NCBI GenBank assembly: GCA_041689615.1
Contig: JBDNFW010000036.1
Span: 1 to 64,000 of the forward strand
Reading direction: 5' to 3'
Source of the DNA: UBA7359 sp041689615
Lineage (GTDB): Bacteria; Pseudomonadota; Gammaproteobacteria; Eutrophobiales; Eutrophobiaceae
Length of the DNA: 64,000 nt
In this document: positions 43,695 to 50,934 of the stretch, piece after piece
Layout: each line of letters begins with the position of its first letter
Position numbering within the stretch: position 1 is the stretch's first letter
Notes under the pieces: generated by a model
The model's input: only the letters and a program-made list of their open reading frames with translations
Database searches by the model: none
What the model was told of the DNA's origin: nothing
Made by a program: the position numbers and the translations under genes

Positions 43695-45122
43695 TCAAAT
43701 TTCCGACGCAGTTTCTTTTCGCTGCATACCTAATTTTCGCATCTTTTCTACTAAGGTTGTACGCCCCATATTCAAGCGTTTGGCGGCATGAGCAACAACA
43801 CCATTTGACTCATCCAATGCTTGCTTTATCAGACTTGATTCAATTAAATTAATATGATCTTTTAAGTCAACACCACTTTTTGGCAGCCTTGGCATGCGTA
43901 ATTGCAAATCAGACTCAACATCATCTTCTACTGGCAAGTGATCCATAATTTCTTTGGCCTGATATTTTTCAGGTATGTCATGCACATCAATAACACCATT
44001 AGGATAAAGAATGGAAAGACGTTCGATCAAATTGGCTAACTCACGCACATTTCCAGGCCATGAATATTGAGATAAAGAATCGACAGCGGATTGTGTTAAC
44101 GATATCCCAACTCCACCTTCGTGTTCTAATCGCTCGGTCAGATCACTAATCAGCATTGGTAAATCTTCGGTACGATTTCTTAATGCCGGCATTTCAATCG
44201 GGAACACATTCAATCTATAAAACAAGTCCTCACGAAAACGCCCTCTCTCAATGGCCGTTTCCAAGTCAACATGCGTCGCAGCAACAATACGTACATCTGC
44301 AGTCATTGTTTTATTACTGCCAACACGTTCAAAGGTTCGCTCCTGTAACACACGAAGTAATTTTACTTGCATAGATAAACTCATATCACCTATTTCATCG
44401 AGGAATAAAGTACCGCCCTCAGCCATCTCGAAACGCCCTTGGCGTGTGCTTATAGCGCCGGTGAACGCTCCTTTTTCATGACCAAACAATTCACTTTCCA
44501 ATAAATCAGCAGGAATTGCCCCGCAATTAATAGGCACAAACGGTTTGTTTCTTCTTGTCGATTGATAATGAATATTTCGCGCGACAACTTCTTTACCTGA
44601 ACCGGAATCGCCGGTAATCAACACATTAGCATCGGTGCTAGCGACTTTCTCAACCATACGACGAACACGTTTAATAGGTTTGCTTTTCCCACCAAGACTT
44701 CGAAACAATTCCATTGAACGCGGACTGCCATCTTCATGACGTGTTTGACGATAAATTTTTATTTGTTGTAATACGGATTCGAGTTTTTGATGACGTAATG
44801 GCACATCAACTGATGCAATAGAACCTATATCCATTTCCTGATTGAAACGTACTTTAGCATCAGGATCATTCAGAAGAATGATCGGTAGGTAGGTGTCCAT
44901 CGCCTTTATGTCTCTAAAAACCGAGAGTAAATCCTTGCTTGTGCCGCAGTTACCAAGTAGCACCATTATAATGCCGTCATTTTTATCAAATCGAGATTGC
45001 CAATTGGTTGGTTCGGAAACTTGTATTACTTCATAACCCATAAACTCCATAATGGCAGCAATATGATTACGTGTTTTACCAGTACTATCAATGATAACGA
45101 CCTTATTACTTTCCTCTGCCAC
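43695..45122 (-). CDS. fleQ: master flagellar regulator FleQ (FlrA)
   Basis: 475-aa sigma-54 activator at the top of the hierarchy. It starts with GTG at 45122 behind GGGAGACG. The N-terminal FleQ domain (about 1-125) is a receiver-like fold without a clear phospho-aspartate. The AAA+ domain has GDSGSGKEV (171-179), GAFTGA (218-223) and LFLDEIGDM, and the C-terminal Fis-type HTH is GVVAHAAKRLNMGRTTLVEKM. FleQ homologues bind c-di-GMP and interact with FlhG. It is a single-gene unit with a sigma-70-like promoter. Confidence 0.94.
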   Translation of the reverse strand: MAEESNKVVIIDSTGKTRNHIAAIMEFMGYEVIQVSEPTNWQSRFDKNDGIIMVLLGNCGTSKDLLSVFRDIKAMDTYLPIILLNDPDAKVRFNQEMDIGSIASVDVPLRHQKLESVLQQIKIYRQTRHEDGSPRSMELFRSLGGKSKPIKRVRRMVEKVASTDANVLITGDSGSGKEVVARNIHYQSTRRNKPFVPINCGAIPADLLESELFGHEKGAFTGAISTRQGRFEMAEGGTLFLDEIGDMSLSMQVKLLRVLQERTFERVGSNKTMTADVRIVAATHVDLETAIERGRFREDLFYRLNVFPIEMPALRNRTEDLPMLISDLTERLEHEGGVGISLTQSAVDSLSQYSWPGNVRELANLIERLSILYPNGVIDVHDIPEKYQAKEIMDHLPVEDDVESDLQLRMPRLPKSGVDLKDHINLIESSLIKQALDESNGVVAHAAKRLNMGRTTLVEKMRKLGMQRKETASEI

Positions 45123-45177
45123 AAGAACGTCTCCCGATGAAGCTAATAATTTATTTTTATTTTTATTCTTATAGTCA

Positions 45178-45207
45178 TAGTTAAGCAGTTGGAATGGATA
45201 ATGTCAA
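45178..45207 (-). promoter_or_regulatory. possible sigma-70 promoter of fleQ
   Basis: Minus strand TTGACA (45202-45207) and TAACTA (45178-45183), 18 nt apart, about 50 nt ahead of the fleQ GTG. The -35 box is perfect and the -10 box weak. A sigma-70 promoter fits the top position of FleQ. Confidence 0.45.
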
Positions 45208-45316
45208 AATTTTGTCGCCAATTAAGGACGGTCCATATTATGCAATGGCAGAATAACGCAGGGGTGAAAAGAACAAAATGGCTTGAGATTAAGGGCTTAG
45301 ACAACCCTCTTGATTT

Positions 45317-45637
45317 TTAAGATATCGTTTGCGGGTAAGTATTTTGCATCTCCTTGCCGATATGTAGTTGTTTTATGTTTTTTAAAACTGTTTCTTTTTT
45401 ATTACTTAGCAAGTTTGTAATTTGCTTATGTGTCGATATAAGTTGTTTTAACAGGTCTAAATCAGTCTGTGTCAAATTTTGCTTATTTTGCTCATGAAAA
45501 AACGCTTCAATTCTTTTTGTATATTTCGGTATTTCTTTTTCCAGTTCGACTATATCCAGGTTCTTTGCCAACTGATATAGCTCATCACCTGAATTAATTA
45601 TTAAATCAATATTGTCTCGAACGCCTGATTGCATCAT
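45317..45637 (-). CDS. fliT: FliT-like flagellar chaperone
   Basis: 106-aa helical protein, rich in L, K, Q and N, with no membrane segment. FliT chaperones FliD, and this gene follows fliD and fliS. The alpha-helical hairpin pattern (LYQLAKNLDIVELEKEIPKYT, LDLLKQLISTHKQITNLL, then KKETVLKNIKQLHIG) fits the family, which is very poorly conserved, so the name is mostly by position and size. It ends 194 nt before fleQ. Confidence 0.7.
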   Translation of the reverse strand: MMQSGVRDNIDLIINSGDELYQLAKNLDIVELEKEIPKYTKRIEAFFHEQNKQNLTQTDLDLLKQLISTHKQITNLLSNKKETVLKNIKQLHIGKEMQNTYPQTIS

Positions 45638-45659
45638 AAATATCTACTTTTAATAATTA

Positions 45660-46106
45660 TCAAGCCGCAGGTGTAATTTGTTCCGGTTCTCTAGCTTTTG
45701 TTACTTCAGAATGATTGGCAATACCATCCCAGGCGGTTTTAATCTCCATTAACAAATCGCGAACTTCGTCTATTAGTGAAACATCATTTTTTAAGTTTGA
45801 TTCTATTAATCGACGCGTCATATATTCGTACAAATTATCAAGATTACCAGCCATTGAACCACCCTTTTCATGATCCAAACTATCGCGTAAGCCACCAATA
45901 ATAGAAATGGCCACACTAATATCTTCACCCTTTTTCACCATAGACTTAACTTTCAAATGTCCCTTGGCTTGAGCAAGTTTTGCTAGTGCGCCATCAATCA
46001 ACATTTGAATTAAACGATGCGGCGACGCACTTTCAATACCTGTTTGAACGTTGATCTTTGCATATTCCTTCAATGCGCTAATGTTCCCAAAACTCGTATT
46101 ATTCAT
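45660..46106 (-). CDS. fliS: flagellin export chaperone FliS
   Basis: 148-aa helical bundle that binds the disordered C-terminus of flagellin. The start at 46106 is preceded by GAGG at good distance; an ATG at 46121 is possible. Family motifs are ALKEYAKINVQTGIESASPH, RLIQMLIDGALAKLAQA, ISIIGGLRDSLDHEKGG and NLDNLYEYMTRRLIESNL. Confidence 0.95.
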   Translation of the reverse strand: MNNTSFGNISALKEYAKINVQTGIESASPHRLIQMLIDGALAKLAQAKGHLKVKSMVKKGEDISVAISIIGGLRDSLDHEKGGSMAGNLDNLYEYMTRRLIESNLKNDVSLIDEVRDLLMEIKTAWDGIANHSEVTKAREPEQITPAA

Positions 46107-46159
46107 TAATCTTTGCCTCATTAAATTGTTGTTGTTAATCCTTGTGAAAATTATTATTC

Positions 46160-47602
46160 CTATCTATTTGATCGATCAGTAATATTTTTTATTGCTTCAA
46201 ATTGAAGTGTCAGAAAACTACTGGTTGAATTTAATTGAGCCACTATTGCATCCATGACTGAAAACTGAGATAACAAACGTGCTTCTAGTGAATTTAACGA
46301 CAATTGCAACGCTTCCAAATCTTCGTTTATATCGGCAATGGTTGAACTTAGTCCTTCAGTTTTTCTTTGAAGTAATCCATCTGCTTTTGTGTATTCATTA
46401 ACAATATTATCAAGCTTTGTTGCAACTCCATTTTCAGAAGAAAATAATTCTGCAACATCATCCATATTTGTATTTATTGCAGCATTCAGTTTGTTAGCAT
46501 CTATTTTTAATGTCCCATTACTATTAGACGTAATACCCAAATCCACCAGGGTTTTATATTGTCCACTTATACCTGTAACAGCATTGGAAATTTGTGTACG
46601 GATTTTATTGCTAAGGTTTCTAGTTGTTGCATCGCCGAGAAGAACAGAAGCTTTACCTGTATTAGGATCAAACTCCGTTACATCATTCATGAATTTTCTT
46701 AAGGTATTATAGTTTGTGATAAATGTTTCAATATTGCTCTTAATCGTTGCGGTGTCATTGGCAACAGTCAGGTCATGTACTGCACCTGAATCCTTTTTAA
46801 GAACTGTTATTGTAATACCGTCAATTGCATCAACGATCGTATTAGAAGAACTTAAAACTTTTTGACCATCGATGTAGACCTCTGCATCGATTGCGGCATT
46901 AATCTGTGTTAATCGCTCAGGTGTAGTACCGTCTGTCGTATCATAATAAAAGGCCGATAGACCTGAGGCATCGGTATCATCTAAATCATCATCATTCACT
47001 GTTACCGTTATTGCATTGTCAATTCCGGTTTCATCAGAACTCAACATTAATTTTGCTTCCGTTCCACCTGCACCATCATCGACATTAACAATCGTCGCTG
47101 AGAGACCGGTATTATCAGTTGCATCATTAATAGCATTGCGTATACCTGTTAACGTATTATTACTGCTATCAATAACAACATTAAAGCTGTTACTGCCGAC
47201 AGAAATAGTTAACGTGCCGGTTCCAACAACGGTAGCCTGATCAGTAAAGCCAGACGTCAATAATTTATGCGCCTCCGCAAGCTCTCTAACCTCAACACCA
47301 AATACGCCAGGTGCAATAGCACCAGTTGCTGTAGAACTAGATGATGTCGATGCAGTAAATACAGTTGCATCTGCAGATATTAATGTATTCGATTGAAAAT
47401 TAGTTGGAGATTTCAAGAAGGTCAAAGGAGAAGTAAATGTTGCTAATGTGCTTTTTAATGCACCAAATGCAGATATTTCGAATTCAGTATCGGAACGTTT
47501 ATTCGCCAGTAACAATGTTTTTGCATCGCCTTCTGCAGCGACAAGACCGGTTACTATTGAATCAATATTCAGTCCAGAACCAATACCGGTCACTGATATC
47601 AT
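46160..47602 (-). CDS. fliD: flagellar filament cap protein FliD
   Basis: 480-aa hook-associated protein 2. Conserved N-terminal helix SVTGIGSGLNIDSIVTGLVAAE, a variable middle with bacterial Ig-like and flagellin-IN-like stretches, and a C-terminal coiled coil (KADGLLQRKTEGLSSTIADI, ARLLSQFSVMDAIVAQLNST). A sigma-54-like promoter lies 40 nt upstream. Clustered with flaG, fliS and fliT as usual. Confidence 0.95.
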   Translation of the reverse strand: MISVTGIGSGLNIDSIVTGLVAAEGDAKTLLLANKRSDTEFEISAFGALKSTLATFTSPLTFLKSPTNFQSNTLISADATVFTASTSSSSTATGAIAPGVFGVEVRELAEAHKLLTSGFTDQATVVGTGTLTISVGSNSFNVVIDSSNNTLTGIRNAINDATDNTGLSATIVNVDDGAGGTEAKLMLSSDETGIDNAITVTVNDDDLDDTDASGLSAFYYDTTDGTTPERLTQINAAIDAEVYIDGQKVLSSSNTIVDAIDGITITVLKKDSGAVHDLTVANDTATIKSNIETFITNYNTLRKFMNDVTEFDPNTGKASVLLGDATTRNLSNKIRTQISNAVTGISGQYKTLVDLGITSNSNGTLKIDANKLNAAINTNMDDVAELFSSENGVATKLDNIVNEYTKADGLLQRKTEGLSSTIADINEDLEALQLSLNSLEARLLSQFSVMDAIVAQLNSTSSFLTLQFEAIKNITDRSNR

Positions 47603-47641
47603 AACAACTCCTTTATATTCTAGGTTTCTTTACGCTTGTAA

Positions 47642-47657
47642 TGCAGAAATCGCACCA
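47642..47657 (-). promoter_or_regulatory. sigma-54-like promoter of fliD-fliS-fliT
   Basis: Minus strand TGGTGCGATTTCTGCA: GG and GC at 10-nt spacing, with the core TGG, CG and TGCA conserved. It lies exactly in the flaG-fliD gap, with predicted start about 47632. Weaker than the fliL, fliK and fleSR matches. Confidence 0.6.
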
Positions 47658-47658
47658 A

Positions 47659-48054
47659 CTAAGCCTGTGCATTTAGCAACAGACCAACACTTTTATTCAA
47701 CTGCTGTGCCACGCGTAAAAACTCATCAGATGGAATAGTACGAATCGTTTTCTGACTTTCACTATCCACAACCCTGATAACAGTTTCGCCTGTATCTTCA
47801 TCAATACTAAAATGTAAATCGCGCTTCAAACTTTGAACATGTTGGTTCAAAGTTTCTGCGGCCTGTTTTAGTTGTTGATTTGATGGTTGACTACCTTCCA
47901 TAGTAGACGGCATTAATTGTTCATTATTCGACAACCCTTGCCGTGCAACTGTCCTGTCCGCCTCAATCACCTTACTTTGTTGCTGAACTCGTGAGTTTTC
48001 AGCAGCAAGAGACGATGACCGCCTCATTTCTGTGGTGATGTCGGTAGGCATCAT
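47659..48054 (-). CDS. flaG: FlaG family protein
   Basis: 131-aa small protein found between flagellin and fliD. The N-terminal half is polar and disordered; the C-terminal FlaG domain is clear: AAETLNQHVQSLKRDLHFSI, EDTGETVIRVVDSESQKTIR and TIPSDEFLRVAQQL. FlaG limits filament length in some species. Read probably by partial read-through from fliC. Confidence 0.92.
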   Translation of the reverse strand: MMPTDITTEMRRSSSLAAENSRVQQQSKVIEADRTVARQGLSNNEQLMPSTMEGSQPSNQQLKQAAETLNQHVQSLKRDLHFSIDEDTGETVIRVVDSESQKTIRTIPSDEFLRVAQQLNKSVGLLLNAQA

Positions 48055-48088
48055 ATTATTACCTCCAAAAAATATTCAAACTTAAAGC

Positions 48089-48113
48089 GCGGCCGGGTTA
48101 TTCACCCGACCGC
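48089..48113 (-). terminator. hairpin after fliC, probable partial terminator
   Basis: GCGGCCGGGT-TATTC-ACCCGACCGC, a 10-bp GC-rich stem with one G-U pair on the transcript, 47 nt after the fliC stop. The downstream U-tract is broken (GCTTTAAGTTT), so some transcription may continue into flaG. Confidence 0.65.
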
Positions 48114-48159
48114 TCATTACTACTCTGTTAAAACTCAAGCTCATTATTACTGCCGATTA

Positions 48160-50628
48160 CTATTGTAATAATGACAGTACTAATTGAGGTTGTGAGTTTG
48201 CTTGTGACAAGATTGAGATTCCTGCTTGTTGCAAGATCTGTGCTTTTGTCAAAGCCGCTGTTTCAGCAGCGAAGTCAGCATCCTGAATTCGACTACGAGC
48301 AGCTGATAGGTTTTCAGCGGTTGTTGATAAAGAACTTACAACCGATTCAAACCGACTTTGTATCGCACCTAAATCACCTCGACTGGTGTTGATTGAATCC
48401 AGTGCGGCATCAATAGTAACAATCGCAGCGTTAGCACCAGAAACACTACTAATGTCCGTAGCAGCAACCGTAACACCAGAAGCTACAGCCACATTCGTAG
48501 CTGCAGTAAGACCGGCATTAGTTGGTGTTGCTCCAGCAATCGTTATGTTAGAAGAGCTACTTAGTGAGATTGAGCCATAAAGTGTAGTGCTAAGAGCAGC
48601 AAAACCCTCTGCACCCGCAGCATCCGCACCCGCTTCTGTCAGAACGATATTACTACCATCAGCTTTACTAACAGTTAAATTGCCACCAGTATAAGAAGCG
48701 GTGTAATTTGCTAATGAATCGATGAGTCCCGCAGCTTCAGTACCAGTGATAACGCCATCAGCACCGTCTACGGTGAAATCAAGCACGTTACCATCAATAT
48801 TGAGCGTGTAAGTTGGCGCAACAGCTTCTGCTGTAGTTGTACCATTTGTTGATGTTACAGTTGCACCAGCAGCAAAAGCACCTGCTGTACCAGTAAAGTT
48901 ACTCGTGATAGATAAGGAAACATCCGAACCATCAGCCTTTGATAAGACCAGGTTACTACCCGCAATTGTTCCAGAAGTTATAGAATAAGCACCATTACTA
49001 GCAGCAACAAAAGTATCGACTGCAGCCTGAACATCAACTGCCGTTACTGTGTTACCTACGGTAGCTACTCTGTCTAGAATCGTAGAGCCGTCAATTTGCA
49101 AGGTAAAGTTCGTGTCGGTTGCTGCAGTTGTACCGTTAGCAATAGCATTGGTACCTGTTGCAAAGTTACCACCAGCAAAACCACCGACCGCTGCGTTGTT
49201 ATCGCCTGCAGGAGCGGTAAATCCATTCGCTACAACAACATTGAACGCAGAGCCATCTGCTTTACTAAAAGCAAGAGTACCTGCTGCTGCAGTTCCAGCC
49301 ACGGTAATACCCGCTGCATTAAGTGCTGCTGTATTAGTGGTAATACCCGCGTCAATTTCAGCGGCGGTTACATCATCTGCAGCAGCACCGTTAATAGACG
49401 CTGCATTAGCACCGACAGTATCGAAGTCAGCACTAGCAGTAAAACCACCACTTGCATCATCATTTCCGATAGTGATATTGAATGCCTCACCGTCAACACG
49501 CGTGAAGGTCAGTGTGCCAGCTGCTGCTGTACCAGATACGGTAATACCAGCCGTATTAAGTGCAGCAGTAGCGGCAGTCACATCAGTATCAATATTAGCT
49601 GCTGTTACAGTAGCATTTGATCTATTCGTGACCGATACACCATCAACAGCCAAAGTATAAGATGAACCGTTACCTTGTGTAGAATCAGTAAAAGCTCCAG
49701 ATGCAAGTGTGGCAGATGCTGTATTTGCGACTGAAGTAAACGAAAATGCCTGTGTGCCATCAACGGTGATGGAGTACGTTTGTGCTTGACCACCTGCTGC
49801 TTGAGATGTTGTGTGTGCACTACTTACAGCAGTAGAGCTCGCCACAGCAGCTACAGTTGCCGATACTGCTACGGTATAAGCACCTAAGTTTGCAGTAGTT
49901 GCGGTTTGTACTGTCGCCGATGATGCGCTACCAAATGCGATGGACTGACTATTGGTAGCTGTTGCTGTAACACTGCTATCAGCAGCAGTAATAGCAGCAG
50001 CGATAGCTGCAGCATCTCTAGCCGTTGCAGCAACTGCATTACCATTAACCGTCAAATCACCAGAGCCCACTGCTCCTGCAACCGCAGTTCCTGCTGATGT
50101 AGCAACCGTACCCTGACCAATGTCAGCAGTTCGCGAACTGGCTATCTGGGCGACATTAATCGTCTGGTTTGCATTTGCACCAACCTGGAATTGTTGCGAA
50201 GTAAATGTTCCGTCTAATAATTTCACACCGTTAAAACTTGATGCAACTGATACACGATCAATTTCAGCAATTAACTGTGCCGTTTCAGCTTGTAGCGCTG
50301 CACGGTCAGTTGCACTATTGGTTGCGTTGGCTGATTGAACGGCCAACTCACGAATACGTTGTAGACCATTGGTAATTGCTCCCAAATCACCTTCAGCCGT
50401 TTGTGCTAAAGAAATACCGTCATTGGCATTTCGTGCTGCTTGATTACTGCCTCGAATCTGAGCAGTCATTCTGTTAGAAATAGCAAGACCAGCAGCGTCA
50501 TCTTTCGCGCTGTTGATTCGCAGACCTGATGAAAGTCTCTGTAATGAAGTCGCTAGACTTGAACCTGAACTATTCAGATTTCTTTGAGCATTAAGAGATA
50601 ATACGTTTGTGCCAATTACTTGAGCCAT
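48160..50628 (-). CDS. fliC: flagellin FliC, unusually long with repeated central domain
   Basis: Filament subunit of 822 aa from ATG 50628 (AAGGAG Shine-Dalgarno); typical flagellins are 270-550 aa. Conserved D0/D1 ends: MAQVIGTNVLSLNAQRNL, LQRLSSGLRINSAKDDAAGL and the C-terminal RSRIQDADFAAETAALTKAQ, ILQQAGISILSQAN. The centre (about 170-735) is low in charge and rich in A, T, G, S and D. It contains four degenerate units of about 60 residues (323-387, 411-466, 507-574, 606-664), each opening with a YTL.VDG-like strand and closing with L.(F/V)(S/T)KADGS. No Cys is seen. It is driven by a sigma-28 promoter. Confidence 0.96.
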   Translation of the reverse strand: MAQVIGTNVLSLNAQRNLNSSGSSLATSLQRLSSGLRINSAKDDAAGLAISNRMTAQIRGSNQAARNANDGISLAQTAEGDLGAITNGLQRIRELAVQSANATNSATDRAALQAETAQLIAEIDRVSVASSFNGVKLLDGTFTSQQFQVGANANQTINVAQIASSRTADIGQGTVATSAGTAVAGAVGSGDLTVNGNAVAATARDAAAIAAAITAADSSVTATATNSQSIAFGSASSATVQTATTANLGAYTVAVSATVAAVASSTAVSSAHTTSQAAGGQAQTYSITVDGTQAFSFTSVANTASATLASGAFTDSTQGNGSSYTLAVDGVSVTNRSNATVTAANIDTDVTAATAALNTAGITVSGTAAAGTLTFTRVDGEAFNITIGNDDASGGFTASADFDTVGANAASINGAAADDVTAAEIDAGITTNTAALNAAGITVAGTAAAGTLAFSKADGSAFNVVVANGFTAPAGDNNAAVGGFAGGNFATGTNAIANGTTAATDTNFTLQIDGSTILDRVATVGNTVTAVDVQAAVDTFVAASNGAYSITSGTIAGSNLVLSKADGSDVSLSITSNFTGTAGAFAAGATVTSTNGTTTAEAVAPTYTLNIDGNVLDFTVDGADGVITGTEAAGLIDSLANYTASYTGGNLTVSKADGSNIVLTEAGADAAGAEGFAALSTTLYGSISLSSSSNITIAGATPTNAGLTAATNVAVASGVTVAATDISSVSGANAAIVTIDAALDSINTSRGDLGAIQSRFESVVSSLSTTAENLSAARSRIQDADFAAETAALTKAQILQQAGISILSQANSQPQLVLSLLQ
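48637..49662 (-). repeat. four degenerate domain repeats inside flagellin
   Basis: Protein-level repeats of about 60 residues with pattern (S/T/N)(Y/F)TL.(V/I)DG ... VTA..(I/V)... AGI.V.GT.AAG.L.(F/L)(S/T)(K/R).DG(S/E)..N. Units 1 and 2 are the most alike (NTAGITVSGTAAAGTL versus NAAGITVAGTAAAGTL). Related units occur in FlgL (55950-56462). Confidence 0.75.
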
Positions 50629-50741
50629 TATTCTACTCCTTATAAAAACTTCGCTGATTAACTTACAAATCAACAAAGTTTAAGCTTAATCATTAGCAGA
50701 TATATTGACCCTGAGGTCGATATTCACTGCTTCCGGAAAGG

Positions 50742-50768
50742 TTATCGGATTAGTGAAAAAAAACTTTA
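50742..50768 (-). promoter_or_regulatory. sigma-28 (FliA) promoter of fliC
   Basis: Minus strand TAAAGTTT, 11 nt, TCCGATAA against the consensus TAAAGTTT-N11-GCCGATAA: one mismatch. The predicted start is about 50735, giving a leader of about 107 nt ahead of the fliC ATG. Divergent from the sigma-54 promoter at 50864, about 100 bp away. Confidence 0.9.
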
Positions 50769-50863
50769 GCTAAATTTCGTCTTGATGTAATGAAGAATCG
50801 AAAGTGAAAATTCAAGGACTTGGCGGACTTCAGTAAGGGCTGTATTTCTTAGTGCTTTTGTTT

Positions 50864-50879
50864 AGGTACGGTTGTTGCA
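50864..50879 (+). promoter_or_regulatory. sigma-54 promoter of the TPR-methyltransferase / TPR-sulfotransferase pair
   Basis: Plus strand AGGTACGGTTGTTGCA: GG (50865-50866) and GC (50877-50878) separated by 10 nt, and the consensus TTGCA complete. The predicted start is about 50890, 45 nt ahead of the first gene. It places both genes in the flagellar sigma-54 regulon although they face away from it. Confidence 0.75.
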
Positions 50880-50934
50880 GGATTTAATCTTCATATTTGG
50901 ACAATATTAATGGACTACTTCAAATCAAAATAAT

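Noticed and set aside
49049..49660. Plus-strand 203-aa frame inside fliC
   Set aside because: Mirror of the Ala/Thr-rich flagellin repeats; fliC is certain on the other strand.
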